30,990 nucleotides of DNA from JANNYA01 sp043754435 (GTDB taxonomy: Bacteria > Pseudomonadota > Gammaproteobacteria > Xanthomonadales > SZUA-5): assembly GCA_043754435.1 (NCBI GenBank), contig JAYUUS010000201.1, positions 1 to 30,990 on the forward strand, in the 5' to 3' direction. The translations under genes and the position numbers were made by a program. Shown here one piece after another: positions 7,951-16,283 of the stretch (positions are counted from its first letter, which is position 1; each line of letters opens with the position of its first letter). Under the pieces are notes generated by a model that searched no databases, was not told where the DNA came from, and was given only the letters and a program-made list of their open reading frames with translations.

Positions 7951-8961
7951 CTAGCTAAACCGCCGTCCAAGCAACAACACACCGCAAAGCAGCATGGAAC
8001 CGCCGAAAAAATTCAAGCTAGGTACCCTGGCGACGATCAAGGCACCACTGACGCAGTGGGGCGGTCCAATAATTAGACTTTCAATACCTTCTACGGCCGT
8101 CGCCGTACTTAAAGTTGCGGCACCTGTTTCTGCGTTAATTCGATAAATTTGACTCGGCAATAAATTCAACCGTGCGTCACGCCGCTCTGCTGAGGCCCAA
8201 AGCTGCCCCGAACTATCGCTAGCCAACCCGCCACCTTCTATAAAATTTATTCCCGCGCCGAAACTGCCCACTAAGCTCGACACACCCGTTTCAACATCAA
8301 TACGGTAAAGCTTATCCACCCCTAAACCATACATTTGGCCGTTTGCGACTGCCATGTCGGTAATACCGCCCACAAGCGTACCGCTTGCAGCCACTGCCTC
8401 AAACAAACCCGTGCTGGTATTCACCCGATAAAGCGTTTTTGAGTTCAGCGCCGCTGCATAAAGCTGGCCCGAGCACGAAAACGCAATGCTCAAATCCTGT
8501 GGGTTGGCACCCGTTGCAAGGCGCGTATTTCCCTGGGCGTTATTCACCGCCGTCGCTAGACCAGTCGTCGCACTGATGTTCAATAAGGTTTTCGTATCAT
8601 CATCAATGCCGAACAGTTTCCCGGCCGCGTCCAACGCCAATCCTTCAACATCTTCAAATACACCACCCACCGGACCTAGCGGGCCGATCATGGTCGGCTC
8701 GCCCGTTCTCAAATTAATTTTATAGAGTCGGTCTGCGGTCGCGGCGGTTGTGGCATCTGAACTGACTACGTAACCGCTAATATCGTCTACTTTTGCGAAA
8801 TCACCCGCCGTCGATGCACCACTCAAGTCTTGATAATTCGTCTGGCCTTGAGGATTCATCTGGCCTTGCGTACTCGGCTGATCTTGCGCACTGGCCTGGG
8901 CGCAATATAAAAAAGCGCCGTATAGACAGATTAAGGCAGTGAATTTGCCAATGCGTTTCAT
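7951..8961 (-). CDS. Secreted propeller-like protein with IPTL-type C-terminal anchor
   Basis: I do not recognise a specific function. 336 residues: signal peptide 1-25 (ends CAQASA, then QDQ), a short Gln/Gly-rich segment with near-repeats (TQGQMNPQGQTNYQ), then a body made of recurring units of about 45-50 residues. Each unit contains LYxI-NxxTG-like strands: RLYKINLRTGEP, LLNISATTGLA, TLYRVNTSTGLFE, KLYRIDVETGVSS, QIYRINAETGAAT. This looks like a beta-propeller. The C-terminus has VPSLNFFGG, then a hydrophobic stretch (SMLLCGVLLL) and GRRFS, the layout of an IPTL-CTERM sorting tail (Pro-containing motif, transmembrane helix, basic end). Known IPTL-tailed proteins are thought to be handled by an exosortase-H type enzyme; none is in this window. 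Confidence 0.7.
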   Translation of the reverse strand: MKRIGKFTALICLYGAFLYCAQASAQDQPSTQGQMNPQGQTNYQDLSGASTAGDFAKVDDISGYVVSSDATTAATADRLYKINLRTGEPTMIGPLGPVGGVFEDVEGLALDAAGKLFGIDDDTKTLLNISATTGLATAVNNAQGNTRLATGANPQDLSIAFSCSGQLYAAALNSKTLYRVNTSTGLFEAVAASGTLVGGITDMAVANGQMYGLGVDKLYRIDVETGVSSLVGSFGAGINFIEGGGLASDSSGQLWASAERRDARLNLLPSQIYRINAETGAATLSTATAVEGIESLIIGPPHCVSGALIVARVPSLNFFGGSMLLCGVLLLGRRFS

Positions 8962-9106
8962 TCAGGAGCTTTCATAGACGTTTGGGGCGGCCTTTGCGGC
9001 GTTTATTAAGGCGCTCTAAAGGCGCTATTGTTATGAGTCTAGCAAAGTTCAGATTAATCTGCCAACGGGAATTTACGCGCGCCATGCACGCCCATAAACC
9101 TAATAT

Positions 9107-11044
9107 TTATTGATTTAAGCGATCTTCGTGCAAGATGACTTTAGAATTCAATCGCAACGACGCTGTCAGCCCTGCCAATTCCGCTGCCGCAGCTTCATAG
9201 CTAAGTTGTTGCCGTACGCTATCACGGCTGGCTTTGTCAGCAGCTTTCGGGTCAGCATCGGTCACGCCCGTTAATTCAACGATGGCGACACGATCCGGTG
9301 ATAGCACGGCACTAAATCGCACCAGCTTACCCGCAGCGGGGCGCGCCGCTTTAAATACTTCGGCACTCAACAACGGGTCGCGATTCGCTGCATTTCTACC
9401 TGCGTTCTCAGCCACTTCAATAGATTTCTTTAAATCAGCGGCAACAACATCAAACGTCTTGCCATTCGTCATCGCTTTAATCGCATCGGCTGCCTTCGTT
9501 TTCAATGCTAACGCTTGTCGCTCAGCCGTTAAGGCGTGAAGCACTTCTAGCCGAACCGTCTCAAAAGCTTTCAATTCGCTCTTCTTACGCTGTGCCAACC
9601 GCAGGATAACGGCGTCACCTGGAGCGATTGTTATCAATTCGCTATTAACGCCGCGTTCTAGCACAGCCGTTGAAAACGCCGCTTTGAGTAATTCGGTTTT
9701 GCCGACAAAATCTAAACCGCCGGCAGCGGCAGGCGTCTCTAATTTTCCGCTGGCGCTCATCATCCCGGTACGCGCGGGCGTGACGCCTGCCGCTTTTAAG
9801 GCCGCCCCTAAGGATCGCGGATCAGCGATCGAGGCATCAACCATGGCACCGGTGAGCTTATTAAATGCCGCATCGGCTTCTTGCGTCACAAATTCCGACT
9901 CTAAATCTGCGCGCGCCTCGGCGAAAGTTTTTACCCGCTCAGCTTCTATTTCAACAAGCTTAATCACATGGTAGCCCTGTGTAGTCAACACTGGCTCGGA
10001 AATCTCGCCCGCCTTCATGCTAAATAGCTTGGCTTCAAACGCCGGTTCACTAGTACCTTTTTCTAAAAACCCTAAATCACCGCCTTGGTTTGCAGAGCCT
10101 AAATCTTTCGAATTCGTACGCGCTAGCTCAGCGAAGTCTTCGCCTTTGCGCGCGCGCTCCAAGATACCTGTTGCAATTGCAAGTGCGGCTTTTTGTTTGT
10201 CAGCTGAAGCATTTGCTCCACCTTCCACTTCGATCAAAATATGGGAGGCCTTACGCCGCTCAGCGGTTTTAAAGCGGCTAACTTGGTCATCATAACGTTT
10301 TTGCAAAACCGCATCGGTGACCACTGGCTTGGGCAACAATGCGGACTGCACGCGAACATATTCAAAGTCCGCATATTCCGTACTCATATACTTTGCTTTA
10401 TTAGCTTCAAACGCCGCTTTCAGCTCGGCATCAGTGGGCGCAACAGGAGCGGTTAAGTCATTCACGTCAATGGTGACGAACCTAAAGCTTCGGGTCTGAT
10501 CACGTATTTTTAAAAATTGATCAATATCTCGATCAGTCACCAGTGCGGATGCGCCTACCGAATTTCGCAGCACATTCTTTTTTAAAGCGTCCGTCAATCG
10601 CTGCACATATTGCGCTTCAGTCATCTGATTTGCGGCGAGCAAACTTAAGAAGGTTGCATTATCAAACTTGCCCTCTTTTTGAAAATTGGTGTCTTTCGCG
10701 ATAATTTCGCGAATCGCTTGCAGCGAAAAAACGAGTCCAGAATCGTTTGCGGCTTGCTCAAGCAATTTCTGGGAAACCATCGCTTCTAGCACTTCACGCC
10801 TGCGTTCGGCCGTATCAAAACTTGCGTCGTCCTGGCCACTTTGAACAAACTGCGCACGCGCCTCTTGATAACGGGTACTAAAATCCCCAGGTGCAATCTC
10901 CTCGCCGCCGACTTTTGCGGCAGAAACATCGGTGCTAGAGACGACATAACCCTGCAGCCCAGACAGCAGCAACAGAAAAGCCAGGAAACCCAAGACCACG
11001 ATTGTGATCCCGCCGGTAGATTTATCGCGCAGTGCCTGTAGCAT
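9107..11044 (-). CDS. ppiD: Membrane-anchored periplasmic chaperone / peptidyl-prolyl isomerase PpiD
   Basis: PpiD sits at the SecYEG exit and helps newly exported proteins fold in the periplasm. 645 residues from the ATG at 11044; an in-frame TTG two codons earlier is unlikely. There is a short cytosolic N-terminus (MLQALRDKSTGG), one transmembrane helix (about 10-33) and a SurA-like chaperone domain containing VGGEEIAPGDF and EGKFDNATFLSLLAANQM. A complete parvulin domain lies at about 258-365 (RRKASHILIEVEGG, FAELARTNSKD, GGDLGFLEKG, PVLTTQGYHVIKLVEI), then a C-terminal chaperone region. It follows hupB and two tRNA genes, matching the conserved lon-hupB-ppiD order. A strong terminator at 11073-11102 closes the tRNA unit just before it, so ppiD needs its own promoter within about 30 bp or depends on readthrough. 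Confidence 0.93.
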   Translation of the reverse strand: MLQALRDKSTGGITIVVLGFLAFLLLLSGLQGYVVSSTDVSAAKVGGEEIAPGDFSTRYQEARAQFVQSGQDDASFDTAERRREVLEAMVSQKLLEQAANDSGLVFSLQAIREIIAKDTNFQKEGKFDNATFLSLLAANQMTEAQYVQRLTDALKKNVLRNSVGASALVTDRDIDQFLKIRDQTRSFRFVTIDVNDLTAPVAPTDAELKAAFEANKAKYMSTEYADFEYVRVQSALLPKPVVTDAVLQKRYDDQVSRFKTAERRKASHILIEVEGGANASADKQKAALAIATGILERARKGEDFAELARTNSKDLGSANQGGDLGFLEKGTSEPAFEAKLFSMKAGEISEPVLTTQGYHVIKLVEIEAERVKTFAEARADLESEFVTQEADAAFNKLTGAMVDASIADPRSLGAALKAAGVTPARTGMMSASGKLETPAAAGGLDFVGKTELLKAAFSTAVLERGVNSELITIAPGDAVILRLAQRKKSELKAFETVRLEVLHALTAERQALALKTKAADAIKAMTNGKTFDVVAADLKKSIEVAENAGRNAANRDPLLSAEVFKAARPAAGKLVRFSAVLSPDRVAIVELTGVTDADPKAADKASRDSVRQQLSYEAAAAELAGLTASLRLNSKVILHEDRLNQ

Positions 11045-11072
11045 AAACAATCACTTAAAATTTGATTAGCAG

Positions 11073-11102
11073 AAAAAACAAAAGCGCCCGTAGGCGCTTT
11101 TG
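11073..11102 (-). terminator. Rho-independent terminator of the tRNA-Val/tRNA-Asp unit
   Basis: On the minus strand CAAAAGCGCC, loop TACG, GGCGCTTTTG is followed by six T. A perfect 10-bp stem begins 6 nt after the encoded CCA of tRNA-Asp and ends about 29 bp before the ppiD start. Confidence 0.93.
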
Positions 11103-11107
11103 CAATA

Positions 11108-11184
11108 TGGCGGAGCGGACGGGGCTCGAACCCGCGACCCCCGGCGTGACAGGCCGGTATTCTAACCGACTGAACTACCGCTCC
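11108..11184 (-). tRNA. tRNA-Asp (anticodon GTC)
   Basis: 77 nt with encoded CCA. Acceptor GGAGCGG pairs with CCGCTCC, discriminator G. The anticodon stem CCGGC/GCCGG encloses CTGTCAC with anticodon GTC. The T-loop TTCGAGC is intact. It lies downstream of tRNA-Val on the same strand. Confidence 0.97.
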
Positions 11185-11319
11185 ATGAAAAGCGTCGGTT
11201 ACTACGTGTTACCTACAACATTGAATCTTTACAACAGCCCGCTAATATAGCTTATGTTTTCTGAATACAAGACTACTAGGAGTTATACCTGCGGATTTAT
11301 ATCTAACACTCCGAAAAAG

Positions 11320-11394
11320 TGGTGGGTGCTGAGAGGATCGAACTCCCGACCAACGCCGTGTAAAGGCGTCGCTCTACCGCTGAGCTAAGCACCC
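11320..11394 (-). tRNA. tRNA-Val (anticodon TAC)
   Basis: 75 nt with encoded CCA. Acceptor GGGTGCT pairs with AGCACCC, discriminator A. The anticodon stem ACGCC/GGCGT encloses TTTACAC with anticodon TAC. It is located between hupB and tRNA-Asp, a conserved place for this pair. Confidence 0.97.
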
Positions 11395-11503
11395 GCATTT
11401 CCTGCGGAAATTCTATTCACTACATGGGGTACTACTGGTTGCTGAACTATTTTGCTTACGATTTAAAAATTATTTAAAAAACATCGCTACCAGAACGCGT
11501 CTT

Positions 11504-11776
11504 TTAGTTTACCGAATCCTTAAGCGCCTTGCCTGCTTTAAATGCTGGCACTTTCGAGGCTTTGATCTTAAGCGCTTCGCCAGTCTTAGGATTGCGGCCG
11601 GTACGAGCTTTGCGCTTACGTACTTCATAGGTACCGAAACCAACGATTGTCACGTTGTCGTCGTCTTTCAAAGCTTGAGTCACTACAGCAACGAATGCTT
11701 CCAACGCTTTTGCGGCATCAGTTTTTGTCATTTCGGCGTGTTCAGCCATTGCCGAAACTAATTCTATTTTTTTCAT
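11504..11776 (-). CDS. hupB: DNA-binding protein HU (beta type)
   Basis: Nucleoid protein that bends DNA without strong sequence preference, acting as a dimer. 90 residues, the standard HU length. The N-terminal helices MKKIELVSAMAEHAEMTKTD and the signature GFGTYEVRKRKARTGRNPKT are visible. The latter carries the beta-arm with the intercalating proline in RNPKTGE, and the end reads VPAFKAGKALKDSVN. The frame is open further upstream, but ATG 11776 is chosen because AAAGGAC precedes it at the right distance and because family members start MNK/MKK here. It is downstream of lon, as in E. coli. The 8-bp hairpin at 11823-11846 lies 47 nt upstream and may be in the leader or the promoter. Confidence 0.96.
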   Translation of the reverse strand: MKKIELVSAMAEHAEMTKTDAAKALEAFVAVVTQALKDDDNVTIVGFGTYEVRKRKARTGRNPKTGEALKIKASKVPAFKAGKALKDSVN

Positions 11777-11822
11777 GTTTTGTCCTTTCAGTCGATGCGG
11801 CGAACCGCTCGGGGAGGTTTGT

Positions 11823-11846
11823 ACCTGTGCAAAGAGCCGCACAGGT
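11823..11846. repeat. Perfect 8-bp inverted repeat before hupB
   Basis: ACCTGTGC, 8-nt loop AAAGAGCC, GCACAGGT, centred about 58 bp upstream of the hupB ATG. No T-run follows on the minus strand, so it is not a normal terminator. It could be a leader hairpin or a dimeric operator. Confidence 0.5.
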
Positions 11847-12070
11847 GTTGAGTATCAAATTATGGTCGCCGAATGAGCGCGAACCGCAAAAGCAGGCGAT
11901 TTATACAGCGCGGGTTCTACACCCGCAAGCCGCAAGCCGCAATTTTTTCAACTTTATTGAAAATTACTTAAAAAAACTTCAGTTTGTAGAACTTTTTATG
12001 CGACAAAGTCACATAGCTTGATAAGTGCTTTCCTTCGTAACTGATTGTTCACCCCAACGGTGGCGGGAAT

Positions 12071-12112
12071 CCCGAGTCAACTGCCCTTCCTGCACACAGT
12101 ATGCGACTCGGG
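12071..12112. repeat. Perfect 8-bp inverted repeat with 26-nt loop, lon-hupB gap
   Basis: CCCGAGTC (12071-12078) and GACTCGGG (12105-12112) can pair across a 26-nt loop. They lie about 100 nt downstream of the lon stop. Without a T-run, a role in 3'-end protection or a small structured RNA is more likely than intrinsic termination. Confidence 0.4.
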
Positions 12113-12119
12113 CTGCCAA

Positions 12120-12133
12120 GATTAGCGCTAATC
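12120..12133. promoter_or_regulatory. 14-bp perfect palindrome (possible operator)
   Basis: GATTAGCGCTAATC is a gapless 14-bp palindrome. Such symmetry without a loop favours protein binding over an RNA hairpin. It lies 77 bp after the lon stop and about 345 bp before hupB. The binding protein is unknown. Confidence 0.3.
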
Positions 12134-12209
12134 AGGCCTCATAAAGAACAAATTTTCAAAAGTTTCGTTTCTTACTTCTAGAGAGCGGTACTGTTTACTG
12201 ATCAAAAGA

Positions 12210-14720
12210 CTAGTGCGGCCGGATGTTGATGTCGGTTTCAATATCCTTCTCCTTGCTTTCTACTAGCTTCTCGATGGGCTTTTCAATAATTACCCTAGGT
12301 GTAGGCGGCCTAACCAGCGCTAAATCTAGCACTTGGTCAATCCAGCGCACTGTCGATATTTTCAGATGTGCCTTAATATTATCCGGTATTTCGGGTAAGT
12401 CTTTGGCATTGTCTTCAGGTATTAGAACGTGTTTTATACCTGCACGCACCGCAGCAAGCAACTTTTCCTTCAAACCTCCGATCGGTAGCACGCGACCGCG
12501 CAGCGTAATTTCGCCGGTCATCGCAATATTGGCCCGTACCGGAATTTTTGTTAACGCACTGACCAACGCCGTACACATGGCGATACCGGCACTTGGCCCG
12601 TCTTTAGGTGTGGCCCCTTCGGGTACGTGGACGTGGATATCCACATTTTGATGAAAATCCGGGTCGATACCCAGATTTTCACTGCGCGCCCGCACCACAC
12701 TGAGAGCCGCATGAATACTTTCCTGCATCACATCGCCCAATTGCCCGGTTTGCTGCATTTTGCCCTTGCCCGGCAACACACTTACTTCAATATGCAAAAT
12801 TTCGCCACCCACCTCCGTCCAAGCCAACCCAGTCACCAACCCGATTTCGTCGCGCTCTTCGGCACTGCCAAAACGATAGCGTGCTACGCCTAAGTATTTC
12901 TCGATCAGTTTAGCGGTAATACTGATAGTGGCGGCCTTCAAGGGCGCTTTGACGATTGCCACCTCATTTTTACTGCGATTCTCCGCCTTAATTTTTGCCT
13001 CAGGCTTTTGCTTAAACTTGAGTGCCTCCTTGGCAGCTTGTACGGTCAACTCTTTCACCACTTTTCGGCAAATTTTGGCTAGCTCGCGCTCTAAGCTGCG
13101 CACTCCAGCTTCACGCGTATAGCGACGAATGATTTCTGTCAGCGCAGCGTCGGCGAGTTTTAACTCCCCAATTTTTAGGCCATTTGCTTCAATCTGTTTA
13201 GGCAACAAATAGCGCTTAGCAATCGCTAGCTTTTCGTCCTCGGTATAACCGGGTATCCGGATAATTTCCATGCGATCCAATAGCGGCCCAGGGATATTGA
13301 GCGTATTGGCGGTGGCAATGAACATAACCTCCGAAAGATCAAGATCAACCTCAAGATAGTGATCGTTAAAAGTATGATTTTGCTCAGGATCTAGCACTTC
13401 AAGCAATGCAGATGACGGATCGCCGCGAAAATCCGTACTCATTTTGTCTAATTCATCCAACATAAAAAGAGGATTTCGAGTCTTGACCTTAGTCAAATTT
13501 TGCACGATACGACCCGGCATCGAACCAATATAAGTGCGCCGATGTCCGCGTATTTCCGCCTCATCGCGTACCCCGCCTAAACTTACCCGGATAAACTTGC
13601 GATTGGTTGCACGCGCAATCGACTGACCTAAGCTCGTTTTACCAACGCCCGGCGGCCCGACTAAGCACAGTATCGGGCCTTTCATTTTTTTCACGCGCTG
13701 TTGCACCGCCAAATATTCGACAATGCGCTCTTTCACTTTTTCTAAACCATAGTGATCGGCATCCAAGACCGCTTCAGCAGCCACTAGATCCCGGCGAATT
13801 TTGCTGCGCCTGACCCAGGGGGTATTGATTAACCAGTCCAAATAATTGCGCACCACCGAAGCTTCCGCTGACATCGGCGACATCATTTTGAGCTTATTAA
13901 ACTCGGCTTTAGCCTTTGCCAACACGAGCTTTGGCATGCCAGCTGCTTCGATGCGTTTGCGCAGCGCTTCAATTTCATTAGGCGCTTCTTCGTTGTCGCC
14001 TAATTCCTTTTGAATGGCCTTCATTTGCTCATTTAAGTAATACTCGCGCTGACTTTTTTCCATCTGCGTTTTCACGCGGCCGCGAATCTTCTTTTCAATC
14101 TGCAAGACATCTGCCTCGCCCGCAATCAAGCCCAGCAGTGCTTCAACCCGCTCGGCTAGACTTTCCATTTCTAGCACCGCCTGCTTGTCTGCCAACTTGA
14201 CCGATAAGTGGGCGGCAACGGTATCGGCAAGCCTTGCGGTTTCACTGAGGCCGGTCAGCGTAGTCATAAGCTCCGGCGGGATCTTGCGATTAAGCTTGAC
14301 CAATTGCTCAAACTGCGAAATCAGCGAAGTCCGCATGACTTCCAGCTCTTTGGGTTCAGCATCCACAGTGGTTACCGCTGAAACGTCCGCCAGATAGACA
14401 CCCGATTCTTCTCTTACTTTGCGTATTTTTGCGCGCTCTAAGCCTTCAACCAAAACCTTAATGGTGCCATCAGGTAGTTTGACGAGTTGTAAAACGGTGG
14501 CAATTGTCCCCACTTCATACATGTCTTTCGGGGCAGGGTCATCAATTTCCGGGGATCGCTGCGCAAGCAGAAGGATGTGCTTCTCGCCATCCATCGCCAT
14601 CTCAAGCGCACGCATTGAACGCTCGCGTCCTACAAACAACGGAATCACCATATTCGGGAACACGACAACATCGCGCAATGGAAGCACGGGCAAATTCTTG
14701 GTTATGGTTGTCTTGCTCAT
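12210..14720 (-). CDS. lon: ATP-dependent endopeptidase Lon
   Basis: Hexameric AAA+ serine protease that degrades misfolded and regulatory proteins in the cytosol. 836 residues. N-terminal substrate domain begins LPVLPLRDVVVFPNMVIPLF; Walker A GPPGVGKTS near residue 357; Walker B LFMLDELDKM; arginine-finger region; proteolytic domain with catalytic Ser710 in KDGPSAGIAMCTAL and Lys near 753 in GGLKEKLLAAVRAG. ATG 14720 (MSKTTITK) is chosen over earlier in-frame ATGs because AGGAAG lies 6 nt before it. Two oddities against E. coli Lon: a Lys-rich insert at about 567-597 before the protease domain, and an extended charged C-terminal tail (VIIEKPIEKLVESKEKD). A sigma-32-type promoter at 14875-14900 indicates heat-shock control. 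Confidence 0.97.
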   Translation of the reverse strand: MSKTTITKNLPVLPLRDVVVFPNMVIPLFVGRERSMRALEMAMDGEKHILLLAQRSPEIDDPAPKDMYEVGTIATVLQLVKLPDGTIKVLVEGLERAKIRKVREESGVYLADVSAVTTVDAEPKELEVMRTSLISQFEQLVKLNRKIPPELMTTLTGLSETARLADTVAAHLSVKLADKQAVLEMESLAERVEALLGLIAGEADVLQIEKKIRGRVKTQMEKSQREYYLNEQMKAIQKELGDNEEAPNEIEALRKRIEAAGMPKLVLAKAKAEFNKLKMMSPMSAEASVVRNYLDWLINTPWVRRSKIRRDLVAAEAVLDADHYGLEKVKERIVEYLAVQQRVKKMKGPILCLVGPPGVGKTSLGQSIARATNRKFIRVSLGGVRDEAEIRGHRRTYIGSMPGRIVQNLTKVKTRNPLFMLDELDKMSTDFRGDPSSALLEVLDPEQNHTFNDHYLEVDLDLSEVMFIATANTLNIPGPLLDRMEIIRIPGYTEDEKLAIAKRYLLPKQIEANGLKIGELKLADAALTEIIRRYTREAGVRSLERELAKICRKVVKELTVQAAKEALKFKQKPEAKIKAENRSKNEVAIVKAPLKAATISITAKLIEKYLGVARYRFGSAEERDEIGLVTGLAWTEVGGEILHIEVSVLPGKGKMQQTGQLGDVMQESIHAALSVVRARSENLGIDPDFHQNVDIHVHVPEGATPKDGPSAGIAMCTALVSALTKIPVRANIAMTGEITLRGRVLPIGGLKEKLLAAVRAGIKHVLIPEDNAKDLPEIPDNIKAHLKISTVRWIDQVLDLALVRPPTPRVIIEKPIEKLVESKEKDIETDINIRPH

Positions 14721-14820
14721 AGTCATCTTCCTCATAGAGATGGGTCTCATCCGTTTCTGCTTATTGGTTTTGCCAGACTCTGGCGTGCACTGAGCAAAAA
14801 CAAGATTTATTAGTCACCAT

Positions 14821-14854
14821 AAAAAATGCGCCCAAACAACCTAATGCGGGCGCA
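14821..14854 (-). terminator. Terminator-like hairpin in the clpX-lon gap
   Basis: On the minus strand TGCGCCC, 14-nt loop, GGGCGCA is followed directly by six T. It has the form of an intrinsic terminator for clpX, but it lies downstream of the heat-shock promoter at 14875-14900, that is, within the presumed lon leader. It may terminate clpX readthrough or act as an attenuator for lon. Confidence 0.7.
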
Positions 14855-14874
14855 CTTTGTCTAGTAACCCTTTC

Positions 14875-14900
14875 ATGGGGTGAAGCTTCCAGCAAACAAG
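14875..14900 (-). promoter_or_regulatory. Sigma-32 (heat-shock) type promoter for lon
   Basis: On the minus strand CTTGTTT (14900-14894), a 13-nt spacer, then CCCCAT (14880-14875). This matches the RpoH consensus CTTGAAA, 13-15 nt, CCCCATnT, with a perfect -10 core and CTTG in the -35. Predicted transcription would begin near 14866, leaving a leader of about 146 nt before the lon ATG. Lon is a classic RpoH target. Confidence 0.8.
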
Positions 14901-14970
14901 GGTAAGCTTTTGCACTCAGCGGGCTATTTTTCATTTTTTAATGTAAAAAAACGCGCTAAAGTCAGAAGAA

Positions 14971-16233
14971 CTACTCGGAAGCCGCTTTTGCGAGCGGCAA
15001 ACTCTGACCACCTCGATAGATGCGATAGGGCTCGGCTTGGCCATTTATCACCGCCTCATCCACAACGATTTTAGTAACGTCTTCCATTGAAGGTAGTTCA
15101 TACATCGTATCAAGCAACACTGATTCCATAATCGTGCGAAGGCCACGCGCCCCAGTTTTACGCTTGAGAGCTTTACGCGCAATGGCAAGCAAGGCGTCTT
15201 GGCGTATATCTAGCTCCACATGTTCCATTTCGAATAAACGCTTGAACTGTTTAATGATTGCGTTTTTAGGCTCGCTTAGGATTTTCACCATCGCTGCTTC
15301 ATCAAGCTCTTCAAGCGTTGCAATCACTGGCAAGCGTCCAACAAATTCAGGAATCAGGCCATATCGCACCAAATCTTCTGGCTCAATATCACTCAGTAGC
15401 TGCCCGACGTTTGTCTTTTGCGCTTTACTTTTAACTTCTGCAGAAAATCCGATTCCCGTACGCTCTGAACGTCGTGCTTGGATGATTTTATCCAAGCTGG
15501 CAAAGGCACCCCCTACAATAAACAGAATATTTTTAGTATCGACCTGCAAAAATTCTTGCTGCGGGTGCTTGCGGCCGCCTTGAGGCGGAACTGAAGCGAC
15601 CGTGCCTTCAATAAGTTTCAGCAAAGCTTGCTGAACACCCTCGCCGGAGACATCACGCGTAATAGATGGATTTTCGCTTTTTCGACTGATTTTATCAATT
15701 TCGTCAATATAAACGATGCCAGTTTGCGCTTTTTCCACATCGTAATCGCATTTTTGCAGAAGCTTTTGGATGATGTTTTCAACATCTTCGCCCACATAAC
15801 CCGCTTCGGTCAAGGTCGTCGCATCCGCAATCGTGAAAGGCACATTCAACAGCCGTGCGAGCGTTTCAGCCAGCAGCGTTTTACCCGAGCCCGTCGGGCC
15901 AATCAGCAAAATATTACTTTTTCCAAGTTCTACTTCGTCGCCTTTAGACTTGGATTCCAAACGTTTGTAGTGATTGTGTACCGCCACGGACAACACTTTT
16001 TTAGCGCGCTTTTGACCAATAACATATTGATCAAGCACTTCCATTATTTCCTTTGGTTTAGGTAGATTGCTACGCGCAGCCTGCCCTTTTTCCTCAAGCT
16101 CCTCGCGAATAATATCGTTACACAACTCGACACATTCATCGCAGATGAAAACGCTAGGGCCTGCAATGAGCTTGCGCACTTCATGCTGGCTTTTGCCGCA
16201 AAAGGAGCAGTAAAGCACTTTGCCGTCAGACAT
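14971..16233 (-). CDS. clpX: ATP-dependent unfoldase ClpX
   Basis: AAA+ hexamer that unfolds tagged proteins and feeds them into ClpP. 420 residues. N-terminal zinc-binding domain with Cys9, Cys12, Cys31 and Cys34 (LYCSFCGKS and FICDEC). Walker A is GPTGSGKTLLAETLA, pore loop GYVG, Walker B IVYIDEIDKI. The RKH loop is GGRKHPQQEF, and the ClpP-docking IGF tripeptide sits in RTGIGFSAEV. Sensor-2 region KRKTGARGLR. AAAGG precedes the ATG at 16233. It lies 135 bp downstream of clpP, and the gap holds a perfect 15-bp inverted repeat, so the amount of ClpX relative to ClpP may be set there. Confidence 0.98.
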   Translation of the reverse strand: MSDGKVLYCSFCGKSQHEVRKLIAGPSVFICDECVELCNDIIREELEEKGQAARSNLPKPKEIMEVLDQYVIGQKRAKKVLSVAVHNHYKRLESKSKGDEVELGKSNILLIGPTGSGKTLLAETLARLLNVPFTIADATTLTEAGYVGEDVENIIQKLLQKCDYDVEKAQTGIVYIDEIDKISRKSENPSITRDVSGEGVQQALLKLIEGTVASVPPQGGRKHPQQEFLQVDTKNILFIVGGAFASLDKIIQARRSERTGIGFSAEVKSKAQKTNVGQLLSDIEPEDLVRYGLIPEFVGRLPVIATLEELDEAAMVKILSEPKNAIIKQFKRLFEMEHVELDIRQDALLAIARKALKRKTGARGLRTIMESVLLDTMYELPSMEDVTKIVVDEAVINGQAEPYRIYRGGQSLPLAKAASE

Positions 16234-16283
16234 CTTGTTTGCCTTTCTTTAGTATTTGTTCGTTCATCTAGAATTTTAGCACG

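Larger units (their letters stand above)
11777..12209. other. 433-bp gene-free gap between lon and hupB
   Basis: No coding gene is seen here. The gap holds the hupB ribosome site and upstream region, and three distinct inverted repeats listed separately (11823-11846, 12071-12112, 12120-12133). There is also a short tandem CGCAAGC repeat near 11925-11940 and an AT-rich stretch at about 11941-12000, which is the most likely place for the hupB promoter. A terminator with a clear T-run after lon is not visible. The length and density of structure would also allow a small RNA, but I cannot support one directly. Confidence 0.6.

Noticed and set aside
11062..11250. 62-codon plus-strand frame containing ERTGLEPATPG
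   Set aside because: It is the antisense translation of tRNA-Asp, a well-known artefact.
11777..11842. 22-residue N-terminal extension of HU
   Set aside because: HU is 90 residues; AAAGGAC directly precedes the ATG at 11776, and the extension runs into the leader hairpin.
14721..14750. Earlier in-frame ATGs of lon
   Set aside because: The ribosome site AGGAAG falls within them and is correctly spaced only for the ATG at 14720.
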